From contig NZ_JH594606.1 in NCBI RefSeq assembly GCF_000243235.1, positions 1,777,228-1,841,227 of the forward strand: DNA of 64,000 nt. The letters are read 5' to 3'. The notes beneath the pieces were generated by a model. The model did no database searches and was not told the origin of the DNA. It worked only from the letters and a program-made list of their open reading frames with translations. Source of the DNA: Gillisia limnaea DSM 15749. GTDB lineage: Bacteria > Bacteroidota > Bacteroidia > Flavobacteriales > Flavobacteriaceae. Numbering within the stretch: position 1 is the stretch's first letter; each line of letters starts with the position of its first letter. Shown here one piece after another: positions 27,436 to 35,981 of this stretch. The translations under genes and the position numbers were made by a program.

Positions 27436-29175
27436 TTATTTCTTCCATTCCGCAATTCCGCCTTTGGCAGAATCTACGCTGATTTTATAATTTCCTCCTC
27501 CTGAAACGATCCAGCGAACTTTTACCGAATTCATTCCAGGAATATTTTCTACCAACATTTTCTCCGGATTCACTTTTTGTTCTTCAACCTTATTGAAGTC
27601 GGCATCTTTCACAATCATTCCGGTTACAACATTAGCACCGGAAATTGTAACATAATCCGGCCGTTCTATCTTATATTTAAGATCCTGACTACTGTGGGTG
27701 GGCATCAAACGTTCGTTATAAATTGTCGCGGTTATTTGCTTCAGGCCACCACCCAGGTTTTCCTCTTTAACATCCGTAATACTAATCTTTGGAGTATGAT
27801 ATGCGTGATATATGGTAAATGCCATATTTCTATGTGCATCCTGCTCCAGCAAAAATCCCGGATGTGCACGGCCAAAATTCTTTTTAAATCCGCCAACTTC
27901 AATTTTTCCGTATTGTGGATGATCAAATTCTGCCCAATCTACAAAGGCATCCCCAAAGGTTAAATACCTGTCTACCTTCATTTCCTCCTCTTGATTTCCA
28001 CGACCTTCGTTTTGATGGAAATAAAGGTAAGAAACCATCAATTCATTGGTGTAAGTATAAACACCACGGCTTCCGTAAAACCAGTCCAATTCTCCTCCAA
28101 AAACAGAATAAAGATCTTTGTAAACCACCAAATATTTATAGCCAGGGATCATTTCCTCCCCTTTTTTTGCAATAGCATCATAGATTTCTATGTCTTCCTG
28201 GTTATAGGTATCCTTATCTTCCTCGGCTCCAGGTCCTCTTAAGATCATTCCTCCATAATTATGATAACTCTGCGCGCCTGCTATATTGGGGTGTTTCATC
28301 ACAAATTCCATTACCGCACGGTTTTCCGGCAAACTAAAAGGATATTTATAGGCTCCCCGCTGTACATAATCCGGCTGCCATTTCCATCCCCAGTCGCGGT
28401 TTGGATCATAATAGCCAATTCCGTCTTCATTTACTTCCCCGTCCCCATCGGTATCTACCCCTTCATAACCTAACATTTCATATTCACCCTTTTCTTCAGC
28501 AGCAACCCTAATGAGTTTTCTATCATCCAGTTGATCTTTAATATACCTACCCGTAGGTGACTTCCGAATCATCATCGTGATGTGATTATCTTCGTTTAAA
28601 TCATTAAACCCATCTTCCCCGGCTTCTCCGTCGCCATCATTATCAAGGACGATCATTCCGGATCTTGGAGAATGCGGAGTGTTGGGGTTATTCATATATT
28701 CATTCCGCGCATCCGGATTAATGGTAGGGTTGATGTAAAAAGTCTTATCCTGAAGCAGTTCTTTGATGAAATCAAGATCATCAAACATTTCGGTAAGATA
28801 CCAGGCGGTATAAAGTGAAAATTCAGCTCCTTGTATTTCGTTGGAATGTATATTTCCATCAATATACATTGCCGGTTTTTTTGAAGGATCCCCTGTCTTG
28901 AAATCAGAGATCGTCAATAAATAGATATCTTTCCCTTGAAAAGATTTGCCAATACTTTCTAGTTTAGCAAGGTCGGGATGTGCCTTTGCAATTCTTTGCA
29001 TAATATCCACTATCCCTTCATAGGTATAATACCTGTTCCAGCTTACCTGTACTTCCGGCTCATGTGGAGTACCAATAGCCCGAAAAAATTTCTCCTGTGC
29101 CACTCCCGTAGGAATACTCAGCAACAGACTGAAAAACCCTAAAATCGCAGTATTTCTTATATTTTTTAAATTCAT
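27436..29175 (-). CDS. M14 family zinc carboxypeptidase, secreted, active-site intact
   Basis: Exported zinc peptidase, 579 residues, with a signal peptide (MNLKNIRNTAILGFFSLLL, ending VAQ). The zinc ligands are seen as His110 and Glu113 of DGNIHSNEIQG and the His of GAQSYHNYGG; the general base is probably the Glu of YTNELMVSY. Two DxDGDG loops (DNDGDGEAGEDG and DTDGDGEVNEDG) interrupt the catalytic domain and likely bind calcium. A beta-rich C-terminal domain follows from about residue 430. I use the ATG at 29173-29175; a TTG 9 bases earlier is weaker. It lies 12 bases after a paralogue that has lost this zinc site. Confidence 0.92.
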   Translation of the reverse strand: MNLKNIRNTAILGFFSLLLSIPTGVAQEKFFRAIGTPHEPEVQVSWNRYYTYEGIVDIMQRIAKAHPDLAKLESIGKSFQGKDIYLLTISDFKTGDPSKKPAMYIDGNIHSNEIQGAEFSLYTAWYLTEMFDDLDFIKELLQDKTFYINPTINPDARNEYMNNPNTPHSPRSGMIVLDNDGDGEAGEDGFNDLNEDNHITMMIRKSPTGRYIKDQLDDRKLIRVAAEEKGEYEMLGYEGVDTDGDGEVNEDGIGYYDPNRDWGWKWQPDYVQRGAYKYPFSLPENRAVMEFVMKHPNIAGAQSYHNYGGMILRGPGAEEDKDTYNQEDIEIYDAIAKKGEEMIPGYKYLVVYKDLYSVFGGELDWFYGSRGVYTYTNELMVSYLYFHQNEGRGNQEEEMKVDRYLTFGDAFVDWAEFDHPQYGKIEVGGFKKNFGRAHPGFLLEQDAHRNMAFTIYHAYHTPKISITDVKEENLGGGLKQITATIYNERLMPTHSSQDLKYKIERPDYVTISGANVVTGMIVKDADFNKVEEQKVNPEKMLVENIPGMNSVKVRWIVSGGGNYKISVDSAKGGIAEWKK

Positions 29176-29187
29176 TTTTGCCAAAAG

Positions 29188-30828
29188 TTAAAGTTTTACA
29201 TTAATAGTTGCGTACCCCGTATGCGGCGCTCCTACTTTTATATTTGCTGTTCCTCCACCTTTTACGATCCAGGAAAGGGTCTCTTTTTCATAAGCTCCAA
29301 GTTTATCCAATAGCTTGATAGTATTCCCTGCAAGTAGGTCCTTTTTATCTTTATTTACGGTAACCTGTAATTTTTGAAGCCACCTGGAACGTTCTCCAAG
29401 TTCTGAATGTGTTGGAAGCGGGGAATTGTTAAATATATCTACGGTGATCCTGGTTAAACCTCCACTAAGTTTTTCAGTTTTTAAATTATGAAATTCCAGT
29501 TTAGGCTGAATTTCAGCGAGTTTCACTATAAAATTCGTATGATTTTCAGCAATGCTATCCACCATTCGGTATGGAGGATTTACCATTACAAAGGGTTTAA
29601 TTCCACCAACCTCAACTTTTTGATTTGGGAAATCGGGGTGATTAAATTCTTGCCAGGCGATAAATACATTTTTTAGATCTTCCTTTTGTGCCCAGGCCAA
29701 AAAGTTGGTTTCTGGGGTAACTTTTACTTCTTTAATCTCTTTATTTTCTTCGATCATTGTGGAATCTTTGGTTTCTGCTTTAACCTCCGGCACCCACCAT
29801 CCCGGAGTACTAAAACTCAATCTTCCAAAGTGAAAATAGGCCCATTGAAAATAATCTCCGTCTGTACCCTGATTTTCCTGATTGTAGGCTTTGTGTGGGA
29901 TGGTTTCATTATAAATTTCTGAAACCATTTTATTGAGCTCCACATCCTTTTCCAACATAGAACTCACAACCCTTTTTTCTGCATCACTTTTATTGAATTT
30001 TAAAGGAGCTGAAAGATTATTGGCAGGACTGAAAGTTACAAATGCAAAAATATTCCATCGCTCGAACAGGTGATCCAGCAAAGCCCTGCTTTCTTTTTGC
30101 GAAACCGGGTAATCTCCGGCATAAGGCTCAAATGCCGGGAATTTGTAAGTCAGGCTCTTATTAAACGCGATCCCCTCTTCCGGATCCTCATTATATTTTT
30201 CATCTTTATCATTATCTATGCCTTCAGAAAACAGCCTGTATCGGGTAGTACTTTTACCATCATTTTCTGCTTTCACTAAAACCCGGGGATCCTTTTCGTG
30301 AGGAACATAGTCCCCTAGAGCACTTTCTACCCGAAACTTTGTTATAAATCCATCCTTATTTAAATCCTCATATCCATCTTCGCTCAATCTGCCATCCCTG
30401 TCGTGATCGATTTTTACCGAATTCCCTCTGCGTTCATATTTGATGTTGCTAAAATATTGCGAATAAGCATCCGGAGACATATTTGGAAAAACATAAAAGG
30501 TGGTAGTGTTCAGCAATTCAGAATGATCTTTCAACAATCGGTTTGCAACCTGTAACGCCAATTCGACACTTAGAACGTGATAGCCTTCCACGCCACCTGT
30601 AATAGCGATGGCCGACTTATTTTCAAGATCACCTTTTCCTATTTGAAGGGCCCAAATATCCTGTCCGCCTTCTGTTTTAGTAAGTGAAATTAATTTTGCA
30701 TTTCCCGAAGAGGCCATTTGCTGCAATCGTTGTGCTACCTCCTGGTTTGTTGGGTAATCCTGCTGTGCGGTCGCTGAAAACATTCCGAAAAAAGCTACGG
30801 CAAACAGGCATATTAGATTTTGATTCAT
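29188..30828 (-). CDS. M14 peptidase-like exported protein with altered zinc site (probable pseudoenzyme)
   Basis: Exported 546-residue paralogue of the downstream M14 peptidase (signal peptide MNQNLICLFAVAFFGMFSATA). The two align along their length: FPNMSPDAYSQYF with NPTINPDARNEYM, DHDRDGRLSEDGYEDLN with the first calcium-type loop, and KGGGTANIKV at the C-terminus. In the zinc position HSNE is replaced by EGYH (Glu81, His84) and the third ligand region SYHNYGG by TFSPANN, so three ligands cannot be placed as in M14. It is therefore probably not a conventional carboxypeptidase. Co-transcription with the intact copy suggests a partner or substrate-binding role, which is inference. Confidence 0.85.
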   Translation of the reverse strand: MNQNLICLFAVAFFGMFSATAQQDYPTNQEVAQRLQQMASSGNAKLISLTKTEGGQDIWALQIGKGDLENKSAIAITGGVEGYHVLSVELALQVANRLLKDHSELLNTTTFYVFPNMSPDAYSQYFSNIKYERRGNSVKIDHDRDGRLSEDGYEDLNKDGFITKFRVESALGDYVPHEKDPRVLVKAENDGKSTTRYRLFSEGIDNDKDEKYNEDPEEGIAFNKSLTYKFPAFEPYAGDYPVSQKESRALLDHLFERWNIFAFVTFSPANNLSAPLKFNKSDAEKRVVSSMLEKDVELNKMVSEIYNETIPHKAYNQENQGTDGDYFQWAYFHFGRLSFSTPGWWVPEVKAETKDSTMIEENKEIKEVKVTPETNFLAWAQKEDLKNVFIAWQEFNHPDFPNQKVEVGGIKPFVMVNPPYRMVDSIAENHTNFIVKLAEIQPKLEFHNLKTEKLSGGLTRITVDIFNNSPLPTHSELGERSRWLQKLQVTVNKDKKDLLAGNTIKLLDKLGAYEKETLSWIVKGGGTANIKVGAPHTGYATINVKL

Positions 30829-30971
30829 AGGGGTTGAATATAAGTATTGATACTAATCCTCCAAAAATAAGATTATAATTAAGCATTTCTAATTAATCTC
30901 GCTGGATTTCTCCCGAAAGCATCGCTCTGAAAGCAATTACTTATTTTATATTTACCGTTCAAATTTAAAGA

Positions 30972-32297
30972 TTGTCTGCAATAAGTTTCAAAAATATCAA
31001 CCGCCTTGCAATACCTGCAATTATTGCCGGGATTGCAGAACCTTTGATTTCTTTAACCGATATTGCCATTATAGGAAATGTAGATAAAAACCCCATCGAA
31101 GCTCTGGCAGCAGCTGGAATTGTTGGTTCTTTTCTTTCGGCCATTATTTGGATCGTGGCACAAACAAAAACCGCAATCTCTTCTATCGTATCCCAGCATT
31201 TAGGAGCAAATCGTTTACACGCGGTAAAAACCCTAATTCCGCAGGCGATCTATTTCAACCTGCTCTTCAGCATTGTGATCTATGCCACAACCGCTTTTTT
31301 TGCTGAAGCTATATTTTCTGCCTACAATGCCGAAGGCTTAATTTTAAGCTACTCTGAAGAATATTACCAAATTCGTGCTTTAGGATATCCACTTACCTTA
31401 GTGACCTTTGCAATCTTCGGGGTTTTCCGAGGACTCCAAAATACCTTGTGGGCTATGAAATGCAGCATCACCGGCGCCCTGGTTAATGTGGTTTTAGATT
31501 TTTTGCTGGTTTATGGTGTAGAAGATTACATTCCCGCAATGCATTTACAAGGCGCCGCATACGCAAGTCTCGCTGCACAAACAACCATGCTGGTCATGGC
31601 ATTGTGGTTTTTCTTTAAAAAGACGCCCTTTCATTTAAAATTAAGTTTTAATATTAATCCACAGTTAAAAGGCCTGCTTCTCATGGCTGCAAATCTTTTT
31701 GTGCGCACCGCTGCGCTTAACTTTGCTATTTACCTTGCCAATGCCTATGCCACCGGTTATGGCAAAAATTACATCGCTGCCCAAAGTATCCTTATGAATA
31801 TCTGGTTGTTTTTCTCCTTTTTTATTGATGGATATGCAAATGCCGGAAACGCTATTGGAGGTAGACTTCTGGGCGCCAGGGATTATAACAGCTTGTGGGA
31901 ACTCAGCAAAAAGATCAGTAAATATTCAGTTTTTATAGCTTTTATTTTAATGGGGATTTGTGCTTTGTTTTACAATGAGATTGGGTTAATCTTTAATAAG
32001 GAAGAAAGCGTACTGGTACTGTTTTCTTCAGTATTTTGGCTGGTTTTATTGATGCAGCCGGTAAATGCCATCGCCTTTATGTTCGACGGAATTTTTAAAG
32101 GTTTGGGAGAAGCAAAATATCTTCGGAATCTTTTACTGGCGGCTACATTTTTAGGTTTCACTCCGGCATTGCTCATCGCAGATCACTTCGGAATGAAACT
32201 CTATGCCATCTGGATCGCTTTCTTTGTATGGATGCTTATTCGCAGCAGCGCCCTTGTGATTCAATTCCGGAGAAAATATTTGAAAAAGGAGATTTAG
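30972..32297 (+). CDS. MATE family efflux transporter
   Basis: Inner membrane drug/cation antiporter, 441 residues with about 12 membrane segments in two halves. The N-terminal RLAIPAIIAGIAEPLISLTD and GIVGSFLSAIIWIVAQ, the FRGLQNTLWAMK loop and the second-half FVRTAALNFAIYLANAYAT and AGNAIGGRLLGARD are typical of the DinF-like MATE branch. The start is TTG at 30972: an in-frame TAA is 6 bases upstream and no ATG lies ahead of the first helix. It is divergent from the M14 pair. The substrate is unknown. Confidence 0.92.
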   Translation: MSAISFKNINRLAIPAIIAGIAEPLISLTDIAIIGNVDKNPIEALAAAGIVGSFLSAIIWIVAQTKTAISSIVSQHLGANRLHAVKTLIPQAIYFNLLFSIVIYATTAFFAEAIFSAYNAEGLILSYSEEYYQIRALGYPLTLVTFAIFGVFRGLQNTLWAMKCSITGALVNVVLDFLLVYGVEDYIPAMHLQGAAYASLAAQTTMLVMALWFFFKKTPFHLKLSFNINPQLKGLLLMAANLFVRTAALNFAIYLANAYATGYGKNYIAAQSILMNIWLFFSFFIDGYANAGNAIGGRLLGARDYNSLWELSKKISKYSVFIAFILMGICALFYNEIGLIFNKEESVLVLFSSVFWLVLLMQPVNAIAFMFDGIFKGLGEAKYLRNLLLAATFLGFTPALLIADHFGMKLYAIWIAFFVWMLIRSSALVIQFRRKYLKKEI

Positions 32298-32549
32298 ATA
32301 GACGCTCTAAGAAATAAATCTGAAGGATTTTTTTTGTGAAATCGATTAGAAGAGATCCTGAATCTTCGAGCTACAAATGCACGAATAAGAATTATTTAAA
32401 GCCGTCCAAATTTTAATTTAAGATACTAATTCTCCTTTTTATAAAAAATCCTGTATGCTTTTTATGAAAACCGATAGGGGTTAACTTAAAAATCAGTTAA
32501 ATCCGGTGTTTGAAACAAGGATGAACCTTACTATATTAAGCATTATACT

Positions 32550-32557
32550 TACATTTG
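32550..32557 (+). promoter_or_regulatory. -7 element for the enoyl-CoA hydratase-like gene
   Basis: TACATTTG, an exact TAnnTTTG; predicted start about 32564, 10 bases before the ATG. The rest of the 276-base gap after the MATE gene shows no gene. Confidence 0.5.
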
Positions 32558-32573
32558 ATAAAATTCAACATTT

Positions 32574-33341
32574 ATGACCACCACTAGGGAAAACGGAAGT
32601 TTATATATAAGCATTGAGAACAAGATCGCAACAATTGAATTTGGACATCCGGCGAGCAATTCATTTCCTTCAGAATTACTGGAGCGATTAGAAAAAGGAT
32701 TTCAAAAACTATCAGAAGATGAGAGTGTAAACGTGATAGTTTTAAAATCGGAGGGAGAAAAAGCATTTTGCGCAGGTGCTTCTTTTGATGAACTTGTGGC
32801 GATAGAGAGCATGCAACAGGGTAAATTGTTTTTTTCCGGTTTTGCCAATGTGATCAATGCAATGCGGGATTGTAAAAAGCTTATCATTGGCCGCATCCAG
32901 GGAAAAACTGTTGGTGGAGGAGTTGGACTCGCTGCGGCATGTGATTACGCTCTGGCAACCGAAGCTGCCTCGATAAAACTTTCAGAATTAAGCATTGGAA
33001 TAGGACCTTTTGTGATCGCCCCGGCGGTAGAACGCAAAATAGGTGTTTCCGGGCTGGCAGAGCTTAGCCTGGCCGCTCACGAATTGAAAAATGCCTATTG
33101 GGCTAAGGAAAAAGGTTTATATGCAAAGGTATTCGACTCCATTAAAGAGCTGGATAATGAAGTTCTCCTTTTTTCAGAAAAATTGGCCTCTTACAATCCA
33201 CAGGCATTGATTGAGATGAAAAAGATCCTTTGGGAAAATACTGCAAGTTGGAAAAATTTGCTTCACGAAAGAGCCGCCATCAGTGGAGAATTGGTGTTAT
33301 CTGAATTTACCACAAAAGCTTTGGCTAAATTTCAGAAATAA
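32574..33341 (+). CDS. Enoyl-CoA hydratase/isomerase family protein
   Basis: Crotonase-fold protein, 255 residues. Seen: IATIEFGHPASNSFPSELL, the oxyanion-hole pair AFCAGASFDEL and QGKTVGGGVGLAAACD, and LSELSIGIGPFVIAP. Compared with rat mitochondrial hydratase, the Glu144 position (GGGCEL) is Gly here (GGGVGL), while the Glu164 position is kept (SELSIG). One-glutamate members are often isomerases or other crotonase enzymes rather than hydratases. No neighbouring acyl-CoA genes help to define the pathway. Confidence 0.88.
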   Translation: MTTTRENGSLYISIENKIATIEFGHPASNSFPSELLERLEKGFQKLSEDESVNVIVLKSEGEKAFCAGASFDELVAIESMQQGKLFFSGFANVINAMRDCKKLIIGRIQGKTVGGGVGLAAACDYALATEAASIKLSELSIGIGPFVIAPAVERKIGVSGLAELSLAAHELKNAYWAKEKGLYAKVFDSIKELDNEVLLFSEKLASYNPQALIEMKKILWENTASWKNLLHERAAISGELVLSEFTTKALAKFQK

Positions 33342-33492
33342 AAACCTCGAGGAAATACCACCATAACCTTCTTTACATAATAGCTGGTTTAATTCAAAAT
33401 ATCAATTATTAGCATCACTTTTTCCAAAGCAAAAAAAAACTTTTAAAATGCAAAGGCTGGATTTTAATTTTTATCTTTTCTAAAAAAAAATT

Positions 33493-33657
33493 ATGTTGTT
33501 ACAATTAGAAATTCCAAAAGACCAACAAGCCACCGGAGAAGAGGAATGGCCTTTTAATTTAATAGATTTTATTACAGATAATGTCTGGTATCTCGGTGCA
33601 CTCGTACTAGTATTGCTGATTTTCTTCTATGCGAGAAATTATATGAAAAAACATTAA
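33493..33657 (+). CDS. Small membrane protein, 54 residues
   Basis: Short ORF with an ATG behind an A-rich stretch typical of flavobacterial translation starts. The product has an acidic, soluble N-terminal half (residues 1-30, with GEEEWPFNLIDFI), one hydrophobic segment (WYLGALVLVLLIFFYA, about residues 32-47) and a basic tail (RNYMKKH), consistent with a bitopic inner membrane protein with the tail inside. A second tiny membrane ORF begins 3 bases after its stop. TATCTTTT at 33472-33479 may be the -7 element. I do not recognise the family. Confidence 0.6.
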   Translation: MLLQLEIPKDQQATGEEEWPFNLIDFITDNVWYLGALVLVLLIFFYARNYMKKH

Positions 33658-33660
33658 ATA

Positions 33661-33792
33661 ATGACGCAAAACGATGTTCCTGTAAGCGAAGAAACCTATA
33701 CTATTTTAAGTTTTTTAAGTGGGATGGGCTTGTGGCTAATCCTCGCCCTTGCACTAATTGGGGTTGTTTTATATAAGAAATTCAAAAAGTGA
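33661..33792 (+). CDS. Small membrane protein, 43 residues
   Basis: Second short ORF, 3 bases after the 54-residue one. The product has a soluble start (MTQNDVPVSEETYTILSFLS), a single membrane segment (GLWLILALALIGVVLY, about residues 22-37) and the basic end KKFKK. The topology matches the first protein. Its TGA stop ends at 33792 and the converging oxygenase gene stop begins at 33793, so there is no space between the two genes. Same orientation, spacing and build suggest a two-protein unit; function unknown. Confidence 0.58.
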   Translation: MTQNDVPVSEETYTILSFLSGMGLWLILALALIGVVLYKKFKK

Positions 33793-34446
33793 TCAACGTG
33801 TTTTTAACCAACCTGTAATACTTAGCCGTGTTGTTTTAACAGGTTTTACCTCGTGTTCCAGCACCTGACTTTCAAAGATCACCACCCTTCCCGGAAAGGG
33901 ATAAATACTTTTTGCAACCTCAACGCCATTTTCTTCTTTATAGATTACCAGTTCCCCACCATTTTCAGGTTTCCAATCCTCATCGTTTAAATAACACACA
34001 AGGGAAAGTTTTCGTCGGTCATCATTCTGAAAAGTATCCAGATGTCTTTTGTAAAAGGTACCTTCAGGATAAATGGCGTAATGAAATTCCTTCTGAAGGA
34101 TTCCCAAAAAACAGGTTTTATTGAGGTATTCAATAAGTGCATTTATCTTTCCAAAAAAAAGCTGCTCCGCTTCGCCCGCATCAGATTCATTTATCCACAT
34201 AATAAAATCACCCCGCACTGCTTTCTCAATGGTTTCATTCACCCTATTGCCAATAGCCGCTTTTTTAAAGCGTTCTTCCTCATATTTATTTAGAAGTATC
34301 GTTCTTATTTTACGCACTTCTTCAGAATCGAAAAAATCCTCCACGATACAATACTGATCCTCCAGCAATCCGGAAATGATCTTTTCAAAAAGCGGATTTT
34401 CTTTAAACTCCAGTTGTTCAAACAATTCGGAAGAGGAACTATCCAT
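33793..34446 (-). CDS. 2OG-Fe(II) oxygenase (prolyl 4-hydroxylase-like)
   Basis: A 217-residue non-haem iron dioxygenase. The C-terminal double-stranded beta helix shows HxD in FYKRHLDTFQND, the distal His in VLEHEVKPV and the 2-oxoglutarate-binding Arg in TTRLSITGW. N-terminal helices precede this (about residues 1-110). RKLSLVCYLNDEDWKPENGG is typical of the PiuC/P4H-like group. It is probably cytoplasmic. The substrate is unknown: candidates are a protein proline or a small molecule. It is divergent from queD. Confidence 0.87.
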   Translation of the reverse strand: MDSSSSELFEQLEFKENPLFEKIISGLLEDQYCIVEDFFDSEEVRKIRTILLNKYEEERFKKAAIGNRVNETIEKAVRGDFIMWINESDAGEAEQLFFGKINALIEYLNKTCFLGILQKEFHYAIYPEGTFYKRHLDTFQNDDRRKLSLVCYLNDEDWKPENGGELVIYKEENGVEVAKSIYPFPGRVVIFESQVLEHEVKPVKTTRLSITGWLKTR

Positions 34447-34525
34447 TATCTATATTTTAGAAAGCCGCCAAATATACTACAGGAAAGCTTTGGTTGTATC
34501 TTAAATTTCAGGCGATAAAAATCTT

Positions 34526-34533
34526 TATCTTTG
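34526..34533 (+). promoter_or_regulatory. -7 element for queD
   Basis: TATCTTTG, an exact TAnnTTTG; predicted start about 34540, 9 bases before the ATG at 34549. This rules out the alternative TTG start at 34531, which lies within the element. Confidence 0.55.
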
Positions 34534-34548
34534 CACCAAATAACGATT

Positions 34549-35010
34549 ATGAGCACGATCAGGATCACCAAACAATTCTCTTTTGAAACCGGCCACGCTC
34601 TTTACGGGTATGATGGTAAATGTAAAAATGTTCACGGGCATAGCTATAAATTGAGCGTAACTGTAATAGGGAACCCAATCACCGATAAAACTAATGTAAA
34701 ATATGGGATGGTGATCGATTTTGGCGATCTAAAAAAGATCGTAAAATCTGAAATTGTAGATCGATTTGATCATGCGACGGTTTTTAATAAAAATACACCA
34801 CACATAGAACTTGCCAAAGAACTTGAAAAACGGGACCATAACGTGATTTTAGTAGAATATCAACCTACCAGTGAAAATATGGTAGTGGATTTTTCTGAAA
34901 AAATCAAGAGCAGGTTGCCAAATCATATTAAGCTACACTCGCTAAAGCTTCAGGAAACCGAATCTTCCTTTGCAGAGTGGTATGCAAGTGATCAGGAGCC
35001 CCAGGAGTAA
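34549..35010 (+). CDS. queD: 6-carboxytetrahydropterin synthase
   Basis: Converts dihydroneopterin triphosphate to 6-carboxytetrahydropterin for queuosine and other 7-deazaguanines. The 153-residue product has the zinc ligands His in FETGHALYGYDG and the pair in NVHGHSYKL, the Cys in GKCKNVHG, the substrate-binding Asp/His of FDHATVF, and the C-terminal Glu motif LQETESSFAEWY. Length and CxxxHGH spacing fit QueD rather than eukaryotic PTPS. The rest of the queuosine pathway is outside the window. Confidence 0.92.
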   Translation: MSTIRITKQFSFETGHALYGYDGKCKNVHGHSYKLSVTVIGNPITDKTNVKYGMVIDFGDLKKIVKSEIVDRFDHATVFNKNTPHIELAKELEKRDHNVILVEYQPTSENMVVDFSEKIKSRLPNHIKLHSLKLQETESSFAEWYASDQEPQE

Positions 35011-35032
35011 AAAAGAGGTAATAAAAAAGGCT

Positions 35033-35082
35033 CCTTCCATTAAAAAGGAAGGTGTATCAATTTTCAGCAGAAGATTGATACA
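35033..35082 (+). terminator. Double hairpin after queD
   Basis: CCTTCC/GGAAGG (35033-35038, 35047-35052) is followed at once by TGTATCAAT/ATTGATACA (35053-35061, 35074-35082). Neither is followed by a long T-run, so termination is only likely. Confidence 0.5.
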
Positions 35083-35161
35083 GAAGGGTTCTTTTATCAG
35101 CTCCTTATAACTTTAAGGTCTAAACCTAAATTATTTTATATTTACAGCTCAGACTAATTCT

Positions 35162-35914
35162 ATGAACATCCCGGAAAGCAAAAAAATATATTTTTCAAGC
35201 GACAATCATCTGGGTGCACCTACACAAGAGGAAAGCAGGCCGCGAGAAGTTCGATTTGTAAAATGGCTGGATGAAATTAAAGAAGATGCAGCTGCTATTT
35301 TTTTACTGGGCGACCTCTTTGACTTTTGGTTTGAATATAAACATGTAGTTCCAAAAGGTTTTGTACGCACCCTTGGAAAACTTGCCGAAATTCGTGACAG
35401 TGGAATCCCAATCTACTTTTTTGTTGGAAATCATGATCTCTGGATGAATGATTATTTTGAAAAGGAATTGAATATTCCGGTTTTTCACCAACCAAAGGAA
35501 TTTGAATTTAATGGTAAAAAGTTTCTGGTTGGTCATGGAGATGGTCTAGGGCCGGGAGATCGTGGATACAAACGCATGAAAAAGGTGTTTACAAATCCTG
35601 TTTCAAAATGGCTGTATCGTTGGCTACATCCGGATATAGGCGTTCCTTTAGCGCAACATTTATCGGTTAAAAACAAACTGATATCTGGAGTAGAGGATCA
35701 AAAATTCCAGGGCGAAGAAGGCGAATGGCTTATTCAATATTGCAGGCGAAAACTGGAAACTGAACATTATGATTATTTTCTTTTTGGCCATCGGCACCTT
35801 CCGCTGGAAATAGACCTGAATGGTACATCTACCTATATCAATTTAGGCGACTGGATTTCTCATTATACCTATGCTGTTTTTGATGGAGAAAAAACCAGAT
35901 TGCAAAAATTTTAG
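35162..35914 (+). CDS. lpxH: UDP-2,3-diacylglucosamine diphosphatase
   Basis: Removes UMP from UDP-2,3-diacylglucosamine in lipid A synthesis, at the inner face of the membrane. The 250-residue product carries the calcineurin-like metal motifs: FSSDNHLG, LLGDLFDFWFEY, FVGNHDLWM, LVGHGDGLGPGDRGYK and LFGHRHLPLEI. The FDFWFEY and GD-GPGD signatures are those of the Bacteroidota LpxH-like group. It is monocistronic; TATATTTA near 35139 could be its -7 element. Confidence 0.9.
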   Translation: MNIPESKKIYFSSDNHLGAPTQEESRPREVRFVKWLDEIKEDAAAIFLLGDLFDFWFEYKHVVPKGFVRTLGKLAEIRDSGIPIYFFVGNHDLWMNDYFEKELNIPVFHQPKEFEFNGKKFLVGHGDGLGPGDRGYKRMKKVFTNPVSKWLYRWLHPDIGVPLAQHLSVKNKLISGVEDQKFQGEEGEWLIQYCRRKLETEHYDYFLFGHRHLPLEIDLNGTSTYINLGDWISHYTYAVFDGEKTRLQKF

Positions 35915-35954
35915 AAGAGCAAACTATTTCCCTTAATGCTACCTGCGGGATAAT

Positions 35955-35977
35955 CGTTTTAAAGGATTTAAAAAACG
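35955..35977. terminator. Weak hairpin between lpxH and GH97 gene
   Basis: CGTTTTAAA and TTTAAAAAACG pair around GGA with one bulge. It lies between converging genes; low G+C makes it a weak candidate. Confidence 0.4.
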
Positions 35978-35981
35978 ACTT

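Noticed and set aside
28400..28680. DxDGDG repeats as a dockerin or cellulosome part
   Set aside because: The two loops lie inside the catalytic domain of the M14 protein and lack the paired helix arrangement of dockerins; they are more likely calcium-binding loops.
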